Shown here: one piece after another, positions 26,264 through 35,217 of the stretch
How the letters are laid out: every line of letters starts with the position of its first letter
Position numbering within the stretch: the first letter of the stretch is position 1
From: Hyphomicrobiales bacterium
GTDB taxonomy: Bacteria > Pseudomonadota > Alphaproteobacteria > Rhizobiales > RI-29
DNA length: 64,000 bases
Assembly: GCA_016125495.1 (NCBI GenBank)
Contig: WGLQ01000023.1
Coordinates: forward strand, 1-64,000
Direction: 5' to 3'
The notes under the pieces: model-generated
Told to the model about the DNA's origin: nothing
The model's input: only the letters and a program-made list of their open reading frames with translations
Database searches by the model: none
Program-made: the position numbers and the translations under genes

Positions 26264-27361
26264 ATGCGGATCGAAAAGATAACGGTCTGGAGTCATCCTC
26301 TCGAGCTGAAGGTTCCGTTCGGAATCTCAGGCGGACGCTCCCTTGACCGACTGGACACGACCCTGGTCGAGATGACGACCGACCAAGGGATCACCGGCTG
26401 GGGCGAGAGCTGTCCCTGGGGCGCCGATTACCTGCCCGCTTTTCCCGAGGCGGTTCGAGCCGGCATTCTGCTCGCTGCGCCTGGGATCATCGGGCTCGAC
26501 CCGCGCGACGCCCTGGCGATCGGCGACGTCGTCTCCAGGCGGCTGCGCGGCCAGCCTTCGATCGCGACCGCGCTCGATATGGCCGCAGCCGACATCGCGG
26601 CTCGCGCTGCCGGTGTTCCATTGTGGCGGTATCTCGGAGGTCGCCTGACGCGCGAACTGGTCTCGTCTGGCGGAATCGGCCAGACCCCGGGGCCGGAAGC
26701 CGAGGCACGCATCGGCCAGCATCGTGCGAATGGGGTAAAGCAGATGTCGGCCAAAGCGAACGGGCGCGCCGAGGAGGATATCGCATTCATTCGTTTCGTT
26801 CAGGAACGCCTCGAGCCGGGCGAGTTCATGAAGCTCGACGTCAATGGCGGTTGGACGCTCTACGATGCGATGCGGGTGGCCGAGGTTCTCGATCACCGGA
26901 TCCTGATCGAACAGCCGTGTGCGAGCTACGAGGACTGCCGTAACTTCGTCCGCCTATCCGGCCGCCCAGTGTACCTGGACGAGACAGTCGCGGGCGCGCA
27001 AGACATCCTGCGCGCGAGTGCCGATGGGGTTCTGGCGGGTGTCAATCTCAAGCTCGGGCGGCTGGGTGGACCGACGCCGACGCGTCTGCTGCGGGACCTT
27101 TGTGCGAGCCTTTCCCTCCCGATGTTCGTCCAGGATACCGGGGGCTCCCAGGTTGCTCTCGCCGCCACGTGCCACATGGCGTCGGGCGTTCCCACCGACC
27201 TCTTGATCAGTGTCTGGGACTGCGCAGTGATCCTGCGCGACCCCCTCGGGTCAGGTGGCGTCGACCGGCGGCCCGACTGCCTTGTTGCCGGCGACGAGCC
27301 AGGTCTCGGCGTCACCGTCGATCGCGAGCGCCTCGGCATACCGTTCGCCGTGATATCCTAG
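26264..27361 (+). CDS. Enolase-superfamily enzyme 4, divergent
   Basis: 365 residues. K164 (MSAKANG, S162), D192 (LDVNGGW), E216 (EQP), D239 (LDET) and K263 (NLKLGRLGG) are present. Unlike its three neighbours it lacks the tyrosine-lysine pair in helix GxxYAK, having GQPSIATALD there, and it has QDTGGSQ late in the barrel. It is set apart by a 105-base gap with its own GAGGA ribosome-binding site, so it could have its own promoter. The substrate is likely related but not the same. Confidence 0.85.
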   Translation: MRIEKITVWSHPLELKVPFGISGGRSLDRLDTTLVEMTTDQGITGWGESCPWGADYLPAFPEAVRAGILLAAPGIIGLDPRDALAIGDVVSRRLRGQPSIATALDMAAADIAARAAGVPLWRYLGGRLTRELVSSGGIGQTPGPEAEARIGQHRANGVKQMSAKANGRAEEDIAFIRFVQERLEPGEFMKLDVNGGWTLYDAMRVAEVLDHRILIEQPCASYEDCRNFVRLSGRPVYLDETVAGAQDILRASADGVLAGVNLKLGRLGGPTPTRLLRDLCASLSLPMFVQDTGGSQVALAATCHMASGVPTDLLISVWDCAVILRDPLGSGGVDRRPDCLVAGDEPGLGVTVDRERLGIPFAVIS

Positions 27362-27619
27362 CCCTTGAGCTGGAATCGAGGCCGGTGGCAGGCTCGTCCG
27401 GGTGCAGGTCTTGCTTCGCCGACGTTTGCGCCTTGCTGCACGTCGGCTGACCAAGCGTCTGCGAAATGAGAGAGGCTGTGCGACCGCGGGGCTGCCACCG
27501 CCACTTTTTTCCGTCGGGCGCCTGCAACAAAGCCGCAAGGGCCAGCAAGTCGGCGATGCGCAGCGAGCGGCGTTGCTCGCGGCCGGCCTCCGGTCGATCT
27601 GGGCGACGACTTATGGTTG

Positions 27620-27796
27620 ATGTCGAAGGTGTTGGAGAAACGCCGGTCGGGACAAGACGGTCCTCTCGTGGATGAGGCGGCGCTCGGCTTACAGCGAGAG
27701 GCCGACATCGTCGTCTCGAATGCGGACCCGATGCCCCTCATTGAAGCCATGCTGGCGGGCGGCGCGCTCAACTCCCGCCGCTCGCGCCTGGCGTGA
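27620..27796 (+). CDS. Possible small ORF (58 aa), unknown
   Basis: An ATG-to-TGA frame whose second half (GLQREADIVVSNADPMPLIEAMLAGG) has a protein-like pattern, although no ribosome-binding site is evident. It could be the last piece of a decayed gene. No family is recognised and it may not be expressed. Confidence 0.2.
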   Translation: MSKVLEKRRSGQDGPLVDEAALGLQREADIVVSNADPMPLIEAMLAGGALNSRRSRLA

Positions 27797-27832
27797 TCGC
27801 GCTGGTGATCGGTTCCGGGGCCATGAGATTTA

Positions 27833-27869
27833 GTCTCACGTGAGCCGTGAGACGTGAGACCAGTCTCAC
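27833..27869. repeat. Cluster of four GTGAGAC/GTCTCAC words
   Basis: GTCTCAC at 27833, GTGAGAC at 27847 and again immediately at 27854, then GTCTCAC at 27863. The pair at 27845-27853 and 27863-27871 forms a perfect 9-base dyad (CCGTGAGAC/GTCTCACGG). The dense mix of direct and inverted copies could form alternative hairpins or bind a protein. It lies about 50 bases left of the tRNA 3' end. Confidence 0.6.
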
Positions 27870-27917
27870 GGCTGCCCTGCTGTTCTTCAAATTATTGACT
27901 TAACTTATTGAAATCAT

Positions 27918-27993
<76 letters not shown>

Positions 27994-28366
27994 GAGCGCC
28001 CGAGGCGTCAGAGAGCCGCATATAGCCGCTGGTGGCGGCGACGTCCAGAGTGCAGGCGCGGTGATTGTTGCCCTTTGGCGCATTGTGCGTGCCCCACCAC
28101 CGCGCCGGCGTTCTTTGCTCTCGTCCCGGTCGGGCCGGGACGGCCGACGGGCGACCGGCGCGCGCCTCGCCAAGTGGTGCGGACCCGTTGGCGAAGTGCG
28201 CTCGGGCGTGCGGGCAGATCGATCCTGCATCGAGGTGTGCCGGTCGCCGAGACACGAAATCGCCGGATTCGGCATGAACCACGGGCTGCGGTGCCGCACG
28301 CCATCGATCACAGTCCACGCGCGCGGGCGTTCGAGATTCGAATCGACGCAAGGAGCCCGGCCCCCC
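27994..28366. other. Intergenic region, no gene seen
   Basis: About 370 bases between the tRNA and the transglycosylase. The transglycosylase frame extends through here without a plausible signal or start, so this is best read as leader and promoter DNA for both flanking genes. Confidence 0.5.
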
Positions 28367-30550
28367 ATGCGAGCCACTCGAGCAGGGCACGCGCTGAGAC
28401 GGTTGGCGATCGCCGCGCTCGTGGCCATGGTCGTTGCCGCCGCTCTCCTGGTCGCGAGCCCGGCCCTGCGCGAACACGTCGTCGAGGGGATCGAACGGGC
28501 GGGCGAACTGGCAGGTGTGCACATTCGGACACCGAATCTCGAGGAGCGCCTCGCCAGTGCGCCCGACGCGGTCGCCACCTACGACGCCGCCGTCGCTCCT
28601 CTCCTGCGGGCCTCGCAAAGCGCGGCCGCGCTCGAAGCCCTGCGTGACGCGCTCGATGCGGCACGGCGCGGTGAGTTGATCAAGGCCCGCGAACTCGACG
28701 ATCCGCTCGCACGCCAGCTCGCAACCTGGCTCGCACTCCGTCAGTCGTCAGGCAACGCGGGGTTCGAGGAGCTGGACCGATTCATCGCCGCGAACCCCGG
28801 CTGGCCGACCGGACGTCTCGCCGATCTCGCCGAAGCACGCCTGCTCACTGCCGCGCCACCGGCCGAGGCGGTCATGCGCCACTTCGCCGCCGCCCCACCA
28901 CGCTCGCTCGCCGGCCACGTCATTCTCGCGCGCGCTGCACTCGAGGCCGGTGACCGCGAACTGGCGCTGACGCACGCCCGCCGAGCCTTGCTCGATCCCG
29001 CCCTCGGCGCGCAGCTCGAGGCCAGCCTGCTCGATGCTTTCGGCGGCCTCCTCGCGCCAGCCGACCTCGCCCTACGCGTCGATATCCACCTGATGGAGGC
29101 GGCCCGTTCGCGGGCCTCGCGCAAGAGGCATACGGCCGCTGCCGGGCGGCTCATCGCGCTGCTGCCCGAAGACTCGCGCGCGCCTTTCAACGCCCGTATC
29201 GCCCGTCTCGAGGGCGCAAAGGACGCGGAAGGCCTCGTTGCCGCGCTCGGCGACGAGGCCCGCGCGACGCCCGGTTTCGCCTTCGAGGAGGCACTGCGGC
29301 TGCGCCGCGCCGAAAAGAAGCCTGAGGCATGGCGTGTCCTTGCCGCCGCCGTTGCGACAGGCGCCCCGCTCGCGAATGGCGAACGCTGGTGGCGTGAGCT
29401 ACGGATCAACGCATTCGAAGCGCTGCAGGCGGGCGACATCGCGACCGCCTACGCGCTCGCCGACGTCGAGGTCGAGTTGCCGATCGAATCGAAGCTCGAC
29501 CAGCACGTCACGGCCGGCTGGATCGCGCTCCGCCTACTCGCCGATCCGAGCCGCGCGGAGCCGCACTTCAGAGCCCTCGGAGCCGCCGCCAACGGCCCGG
29601 CGTCGCGCTCGGAATCGGCCTATTGGCTGGCCCGGCTCCACGAAGCGCGCGGCGAAGGCGAACCGGCACTCGAGCAGGCGCGTCGCGCGGCCCGCGAGTT
29701 CTCCACATTCTATGGCCAGATGGCGCTCGAGCGCCTGTCGCCGCAGGAGCGGCGCGCCAACCTGCCGCTTCGCGAGGCGCTGACGCGCTCGGCGGTCGAC
29801 CGGTTCCGGGCGAGCGAACCGGTGCGCGCGGTCGCTCTCGCCTCGGCCGCCGGGCGAGCCGACGTCGCGCGGCTGCTGCTGACCGACATCAGGGGGGCAT
29901 CCGAGGATGGTCCCGAACTCGCGCTGCTCGCGCATCTCGCAACGCGGCTCGGCGACATCCAGATGGGCGTGCGGATCGCCAAGAAGGGGCTCTTTCACGG
30001 GCACAAGGTCGTGTACTGGGCCTATCCGGTCGATCGCCTTCCGGATTATGAGCCGCTGCGCGCACCACCCGAGGAGGCGATCCTCTATGCGATCGCCCGC
30101 CAGGAAAGCGAATTCAACACCGAGATCGAATCGACGGCCGGCGCCAAGGGCCTCCTCCAGGTGATGCCGGCAACCGCTCGCCACGTCTGCCGCCAGCACG
30201 CGATCGCTTGCCCGATCGACCAGCTGCGGAGCGACCCGGCGTTCAACCTGCGGTTGGCCAGCGCCTACCTCTCCGAGCTGATCGAGGGCTTCGACGGCTC
30301 CTACATCCTGGCGATCGCCGGCTATAATGCGGGACCCGGCCGGGCTCGCGGCTGGATCAGGGAGAACGGCGACCCGCGCAAGGCGGGCATCGATCCGATC
30401 GATTGGATCGAGCGCATCAGCTACCTCGAGACCCGTGAATACGTGAAGAAGGTGATGGCCAACCTCCAGATCTACCGCGCGCTGCTCGGCGATCCGGGGC
30501 GCGACGGACGCATCGCCGACGACCTCGCGCGCGCCCGCAGCGCAAGCTGA
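28367..30550 (+). CDS. Soluble lytic murein transglycosylase
   Basis: 727 residues. An N-terminal signal/anchor (RRLAIAALVAMVVAAALLV) is followed by a long alpha-helical superhelix and a C-terminal SLT domain. The catalytic glutamate is E580 in ARQESEFN, with GAKGLLQVMPATA and the AGYNAGPGRA motif after it. It cleaves peptidoglycan glycan strands in the periplasm to 1,6-anhydro products. The ATG with AAGGAG upstream and a proper signal sequence is chosen, although the frame is open 102 codons further up. Architecture matches the Slt70 group. Confidence 0.88.
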   Translation: MRATRAGHALRRLAIAALVAMVVAAALLVASPALREHVVEGIERAGELAGVHIRTPNLEERLASAPDAVATYDAAVAPLLRASQSAAALEALRDALDAARRGELIKARELDDPLARQLATWLALRQSSGNAGFEELDRFIAANPGWPTGRLADLAEARLLTAAPPAEAVMRHFAAAPPRSLAGHVILARAALEAGDRELALTHARRALLDPALGAQLEASLLDAFGGLLAPADLALRVDIHLMEAARSRASRKRHTAAAGRLIALLPEDSRAPFNARIARLEGAKDAEGLVAALGDEARATPGFAFEEALRLRRAEKKPEAWRVLAAAVATGAPLANGERWWRELRINAFEALQAGDIATAYALADVEVELPIESKLDQHVTAGWIALRLLADPSRAEPHFRALGAAANGPASRSESAYWLARLHEARGEGEPALEQARRAAREFSTFYGQMALERLSPQERRANLPLREALTRSAVDRFRASEPVRAVALASAAGRADVARLLLTDIRGASEDGPELALLAHLATRLGDIQMGVRIAKKGLFHGHKVVYWAYPVDRLPDYEPLRAPPEEAILYAIARQESEFNTEIESTAGAKGLLQVMPATARHVCRQHAIACPIDQLRSDPAFNLRLASAYLSELIEGFDGSYILAIAGYNAGPGRARGWIRENGDPRKAGIDPIDWIERISYLETREYVKKVMANLQIYRALLGDPGRDGRIADDLARARSAS

Positions 30551-30627
30551 GGAAGCCGCCCCCTTGCGCCGCTGCCGCCGTCGTGGTTCCTCTCAGCGAT
30601 GATTGGCGCTGCAGGAAGGCCGCGACG

Positions 30628-31545
30628 ATGAATGACGGCTGGCACGACATCTTCTTTACGGTCCGCGACGGCCTTCGACTGCACGCCCGCCATTATCCGG
30701 CCCACGCCAGCCCGCGCCGTCCGCTCGTCTGTCTGCCGGGGCTGACGCGCAACGCCCGCGATTTTCATCGCATCGCGGAGCGTCTCAGCGATCCCAACCG
30801 GCACAGGCGCGCCGTCTATGCGCTCGACTATCGCGGCCGCGGCCTTTCGGACCACGACCCGGATTGGAAGAATTATTCACCCTATATCGAGGCGCTCGAC
30901 GTTCTCGATTTCCTTTCCATGCAGCGCCTGCACGACGTTGCCATCCTCGGCACTTCGCGCGGTGGCATCATCGCAATGATCATCGCCACGCTGCGCCCGA
31001 CGGCGATCGGGGCGGCCATTCTCAACGACATCGGCCCTGTGATCGAGCGCGACGGTCTCGCGCGCATCATCGGCTACGTCGGCAAGGTGCCGGTGCCGGA
31101 GACCTGGCAGGAGGCGCGCGATCTCGTCAGGGAAATGAACCGCCGGGATTTTCCGTCTCTTTCGAACGACGACTGGATGGCCGTCGCCCGCCAGATGTTC
31201 AACGACGACAACGGCGCGCCGGCATCGAGCTACGACCGGGCCCTCTCGCGGGCCTTCAGCAACCTCGATCTCGAGGGGCCGATCCCGCAAATGTGGCCGC
31301 AGTTCCGGGCGCTGGCGCGCAACCCGGTGCTCGCCATTCGTGGCGCCAACTCCGACATCCTCAGCGAGGCAACCCTCGAGCGCATGGTTGCCGAAGCTCC
31401 AGACCTTCGTGCGCACCGCGTGGCCGGCGAAGGGCATGCGCCGCTCCTTCGTGATGCTCCCACCATCACCGCGATCGAGGAGTTCCTGTTCAAGACCGAC
31501 GAGCGGCGCCTCGGCCACCTCCCGAGCGCGACGGTTGCCGCCTGA
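30628..31545 (+). CDS. Alpha/beta hydrolase
   Basis: 305 residues of the alpha/beta-hydrolase fold. Seen are RPLVCLPGLTRNARDF (oxyanion region), YRGRGLSD, the nucleophile serine in LGTSRGG and the catalytic histidine in AGEGHAP. It resembles general esterase/lyase family members that hydrolyse small carboxylic esters; no substrate can be given. The start is the ATG after the GGAAGG-rich stretch. It follows the transglycosylase by 77 bases. Confidence 0.85.
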   Translation: MNDGWHDIFFTVRDGLRLHARHYPAHASPRRPLVCLPGLTRNARDFHRIAERLSDPNRHRRAVYALDYRGRGLSDHDPDWKNYSPYIEALDVLDFLSMQRLHDVAILGTSRGGIIAMIIATLRPTAIGAAILNDIGPVIERDGLARIIGYVGKVPVPETWQEARDLVREMNRRDFPSLSNDDWMAVARQMFNDDNGAPASSYDRALSRAFSNLDLEGPIPQMWPQFRALARNPVLAIRGANSDILSEATLERMVAEAPDLRAHRVAGEGHAPLLRDAPTITAIEEFLFKTDERRLGHLPSATVAA

Positions 31546-31728
31546 GGGCTCGGCCGACGGACGAAGTGGCGTGGGCGCCTGGCGCCGCCTCGTTCGCGCG
31601 TGATCTTGCGCATTGCCCTTGCCCCCTTTGACGTCGTGCGTCAGGGGTATTGCGCATTGCCGACTTGCCAGCCGTTCGAAGGTCCCTCAAGTCCTGATTG
31701 CCAATGCACGTGGGGAGGCGTCGAGATC

Positions 31729-32694
31729 GTGCCATCGATCCTGGATACTGCGGTCGCCAATCTGACCTCGCCCATGATCCTGTTCTTTGCGCTCGGCCTC
31801 GTGGCTGCGCTCGTGCGCTCCGATCTCTCCATCCCCGAGGCGATCGCCAAGGGCATGTCGCTCTATCTGATGCTGGCGATCGGCTTCAAGGGTGGGGCGG
31901 CCGTCGCCGAGCAGGGCACGGATGGCCATCTTTTGCTGGCGCTGCTCGCCGGCATCGTGCTCAGCGCGCTGGTGCCGCTGATCGGCTTTCGGCTCCTTCT
32001 CGCCACCTCGAGCCTCTCACGCTTCGATGCCGCCGCGATCGCGGCGCACTACGGTTCGATCTCGATCGTGACATTCCTGGCCGCGACGCAGGTTCTCGAT
32101 GCCGCCGGGATCGCCTACGAGGGCTTCATGGTTGCGGTCGCCGCCGCCATGGAAACGCCGGCCATCATCATGGCGCTCTATCTCGCCAAGGGCGGGGCCG
32201 GCGCGTTCGACCGCACGACCTTGCGCGAGGTTGCCCTCAACGGTTCGATCGTCCTCCTCGTCGGGGCGTTCATCATCGGTTGGATCAGTGGCCCGGCAGG
32301 CCTCGAGACGATCGCGCCGTTCATCGTCGATCCGTTCCGTGGCGTGCTGTGCCTCTTCCTGCTGGACATGGGTGTCATCGCCGGGCGTGGACTGGCGGAG
32401 GGGCGGCGGAACCTCACGTGGCCCGTCTTGGCCTTCGGCATCTACATGCCGCTGATCGGTGCCTGCTTCGGCATTCTCGCGGCCAAGATCATCCACCTCT
32501 CGCCGGGTGGCACCATCCTGCTTGCGACACTGACCGCCAGCGCCTCCTACATCGCGGTGCCGTCCGCGATGCGCCTCGCACTACCGGAAGCGCGGCCCGC
32601 ACTCTATCTTCCAATGGCGCTCGGCGTGACCTTCCCCTTCAATCTCGCCGTCGGCATACCGATCTACATCGCGGCGGTTCAACTGCTCGGCTAG
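31729..32694 (+). CDS. sbtA: SbtA-type sodium-dependent bicarbonate transporter
   Basis: 321 residues with about ten membrane segments. Family landmarks are FKGG, AAHYGSISIVTFLAAT, the TASASYIAVPSAMRLALPEA stretch and GVTFPFNLAVGIPIY. The start is taken as GTG behind GGGGAGG; the frame is open further upstream but without a fitting signal. SbtA proteins import bicarbonate with sodium. The next gene, six bases downstream, encodes a PII-like protein in the position of SbtB, and a carbonic anhydrase lies opposite, so the three form a bicarbonate-handling set. Expression in a non-photosynthetic background would serve carboxylases or pH balance. Confidence 0.85.
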   Translation: MPSILDTAVANLTSPMILFFALGLVAALVRSDLSIPEAIAKGMSLYLMLAIGFKGGAAVAEQGTDGHLLLALLAGIVLSALVPLIGFRLLLATSSLSRFDAAAIAAHYGSISIVTFLAATQVLDAAGIAYEGFMVAVAAAMETPAIIMALYLAKGGAGAFDRTTLREVALNGSIVLLVGAFIIGWISGPAGLETIAPFIVDPFRGVLCLFLLDMGVIAGRGLAEGRRNLTWPVLAFGIYMPLIGACFGILAAKIIHLSPGGTILLATLTASASYIAVPSAMRLALPEARPALYLPMALGVTFPFNLAVGIPIYIAAVQLLG

Positions 32695-32700
32695 GCTTGT

Positions 32701-33015
32701 ATGATCAAGACCCACATCAAGAAGCGCATCGAGATCACGATCGAAGCGCCCCTCGTCTCACGCGTCCTCGCCATTCTCGACCAGCAGAAGGCCACGGGCT
32801 ACACGGTCGTTCCGGCCATGGCCGGGCGTGGCGACCATGGCCGGTGGGATCGCGACGGGTTGATCGGACGGGCCGGATCGATGGTCATGGTGATCAGCAT
32901 CGTCGACGAAAAGCTGGTCGAACCGATCCTGACGCCGCTCTTTGCATTGTTGTCGCGTCAGATCGGGATCGTCACGGTGTGTGACGTACAAGTGGTGCGA
33001 CCGGAACACTTCTGA
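32701..33015 (+). CDS. sbtB: SbtB-like PII-family regulator
   Basis: 104 residues with the ferredoxin-like PII pattern: KRIEITIEAPLVSRVLAILDQQKATGYTVVPAMAGRG, then MVMVISIVDE and a final strand GIVTVCDVQVV. SbtB binds adenine nucleotides and gates SbtA. The C-terminal cysteine-pair extension of cyanobacterial SbtB is missing. It starts six bases after sbtA, and its last 44 bases overlap the 3' end of the convergent carbonic anhydrase gene. Confidence 0.8.
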   Translation: MIKTHIKKRIEITIEAPLVSRVLAILDQQKATGYTVVPAMAGRGDHGRWDRDGLIGRAGSMVMVISIVDEKLVEPILTPLFALLSRQIGIVTVCDVQVVRPEHF

Positions 33016-33628
33016 ACGCCGGATCGGCATCCTCGATGCCGAAAGCCGAACAGGAGAGGTTCCTCAACACGCCGTCGGCCAAGCTGTAGACGAGGCCGTG
33101 CACCTGCAATTCGCGCCCCGCCTCCCACGCCCTCTCGACGATCGGCGAGTTGACCACGTGGTGAACCTGCATGCGCACATTGAGTTCGCAGAGCAGGTCG
33201 ATGCGCTCTCTTTCGGTTCCGCACGCCTCGACGGCCGTGCGATGCAGCCGCGCGAGGTCACGGATCGGTTCGAGCCAGTGATTGACGAGACCCGGGGCGT
33301 TGCCTTTGAGCGCCGCCCTGACGCCGCCACAGCCGTGATGACCGCAGACGATGATCTGGCGCACCTGCAGCACTTCGACGGCGTATTGCAGAACCGACAT
33401 GCAGTTGAGATCGGCGGCGTAAACGACATTGGCGACGTTGCGGTGGACGAAAACCTCCCCCGGCTCGAGACCAGTGATCGTGTTGGCCGGCACCCGGCTG
33501 TCCGAACAGCCGATCCAGAGGTATTCCGGCGTCTGCAGGCTCTGGAGCCTCGCGAAGTAGTCCGGATCCTCGGTTCGCCGTTCGAGCGCCCACTTTGCAT
33601 TCTGCGCCAGAATACTGACGATCGACAT
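32972..33628 (-). CDS. Beta-class carbonic anhydrase
   Basis: 218 residues. Zinc ligands C41, H97 and C100 and the D43-R45 dyad (CSDSR, HRNVANVV, CGHHGCGG) are in place. It interconverts carbon dioxide and bicarbonate. GGGGGAGGG lies before the chosen ATG. The frame continues far upstream but into the start of the opposite gene and without family similarity. It is convergent with sbtB and shares 44 bases with it, so the two transcripts are antisense at their ends. Confidence 0.92.
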   Translation of the reverse strand: MSIVSILAQNAKWALERRTEDPDYFARLQSLQTPEYLWIGCSDSRVPANTITGLEPGEVFVHRNVANVVYAADLNCMSVLQYAVEVLQVRQIIVCGHHGCGGVRAALKGNAPGLVNHWLEPIRDLARLHRTAVEACGTERERIDLLCELNVRMQVHHVVNSPIVERAWEAGRELQVHGLVYSLADGVLRNLSCSAFGIEDADPAFRSVPVAPLVRHTP

Positions 33629-33784
33629 GATCGAACCCTCCCCCTCGAACCGCGATGGCGGCCCCGGACCGATCGCATCCGCATCGACTTCGCCCACCCT
33701 GGACGACCGGACCGACGCCGCGCCACACCCTTGCCGATGCGCAATGGCACCGCTTGCCAAGCTGCACAAGATAGCAGCAACTAG

Positions 33785-35140
<1,356 letters not shown>

Positions 35141-35217
35141 CGACGCCGAGGCACGATCGGGGCGCGTGTCGCTGTTACGGGTGATCGCCAAGCCACACCC
35201 CGAGTCGGGATCGCGCC

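Larger units (their letters stand above)
27362..27917. other. Non-coding, possibly decayed junction region
   Basis: About 555 bases between the fourth enolase-type gene and the tRNA. Only overlapping short frames occur, none with a clear gene signature apart from the small ORF listed at 27620. A cluster of GTGAGAC words is at 27833-27869. The stretch after 27870 (TTCAAATTATTGACTTAACTTATTG) is much AT-richer than the rest of the window. Composition and lack of genes suggest an eroded boundary. Confidence 0.5.
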
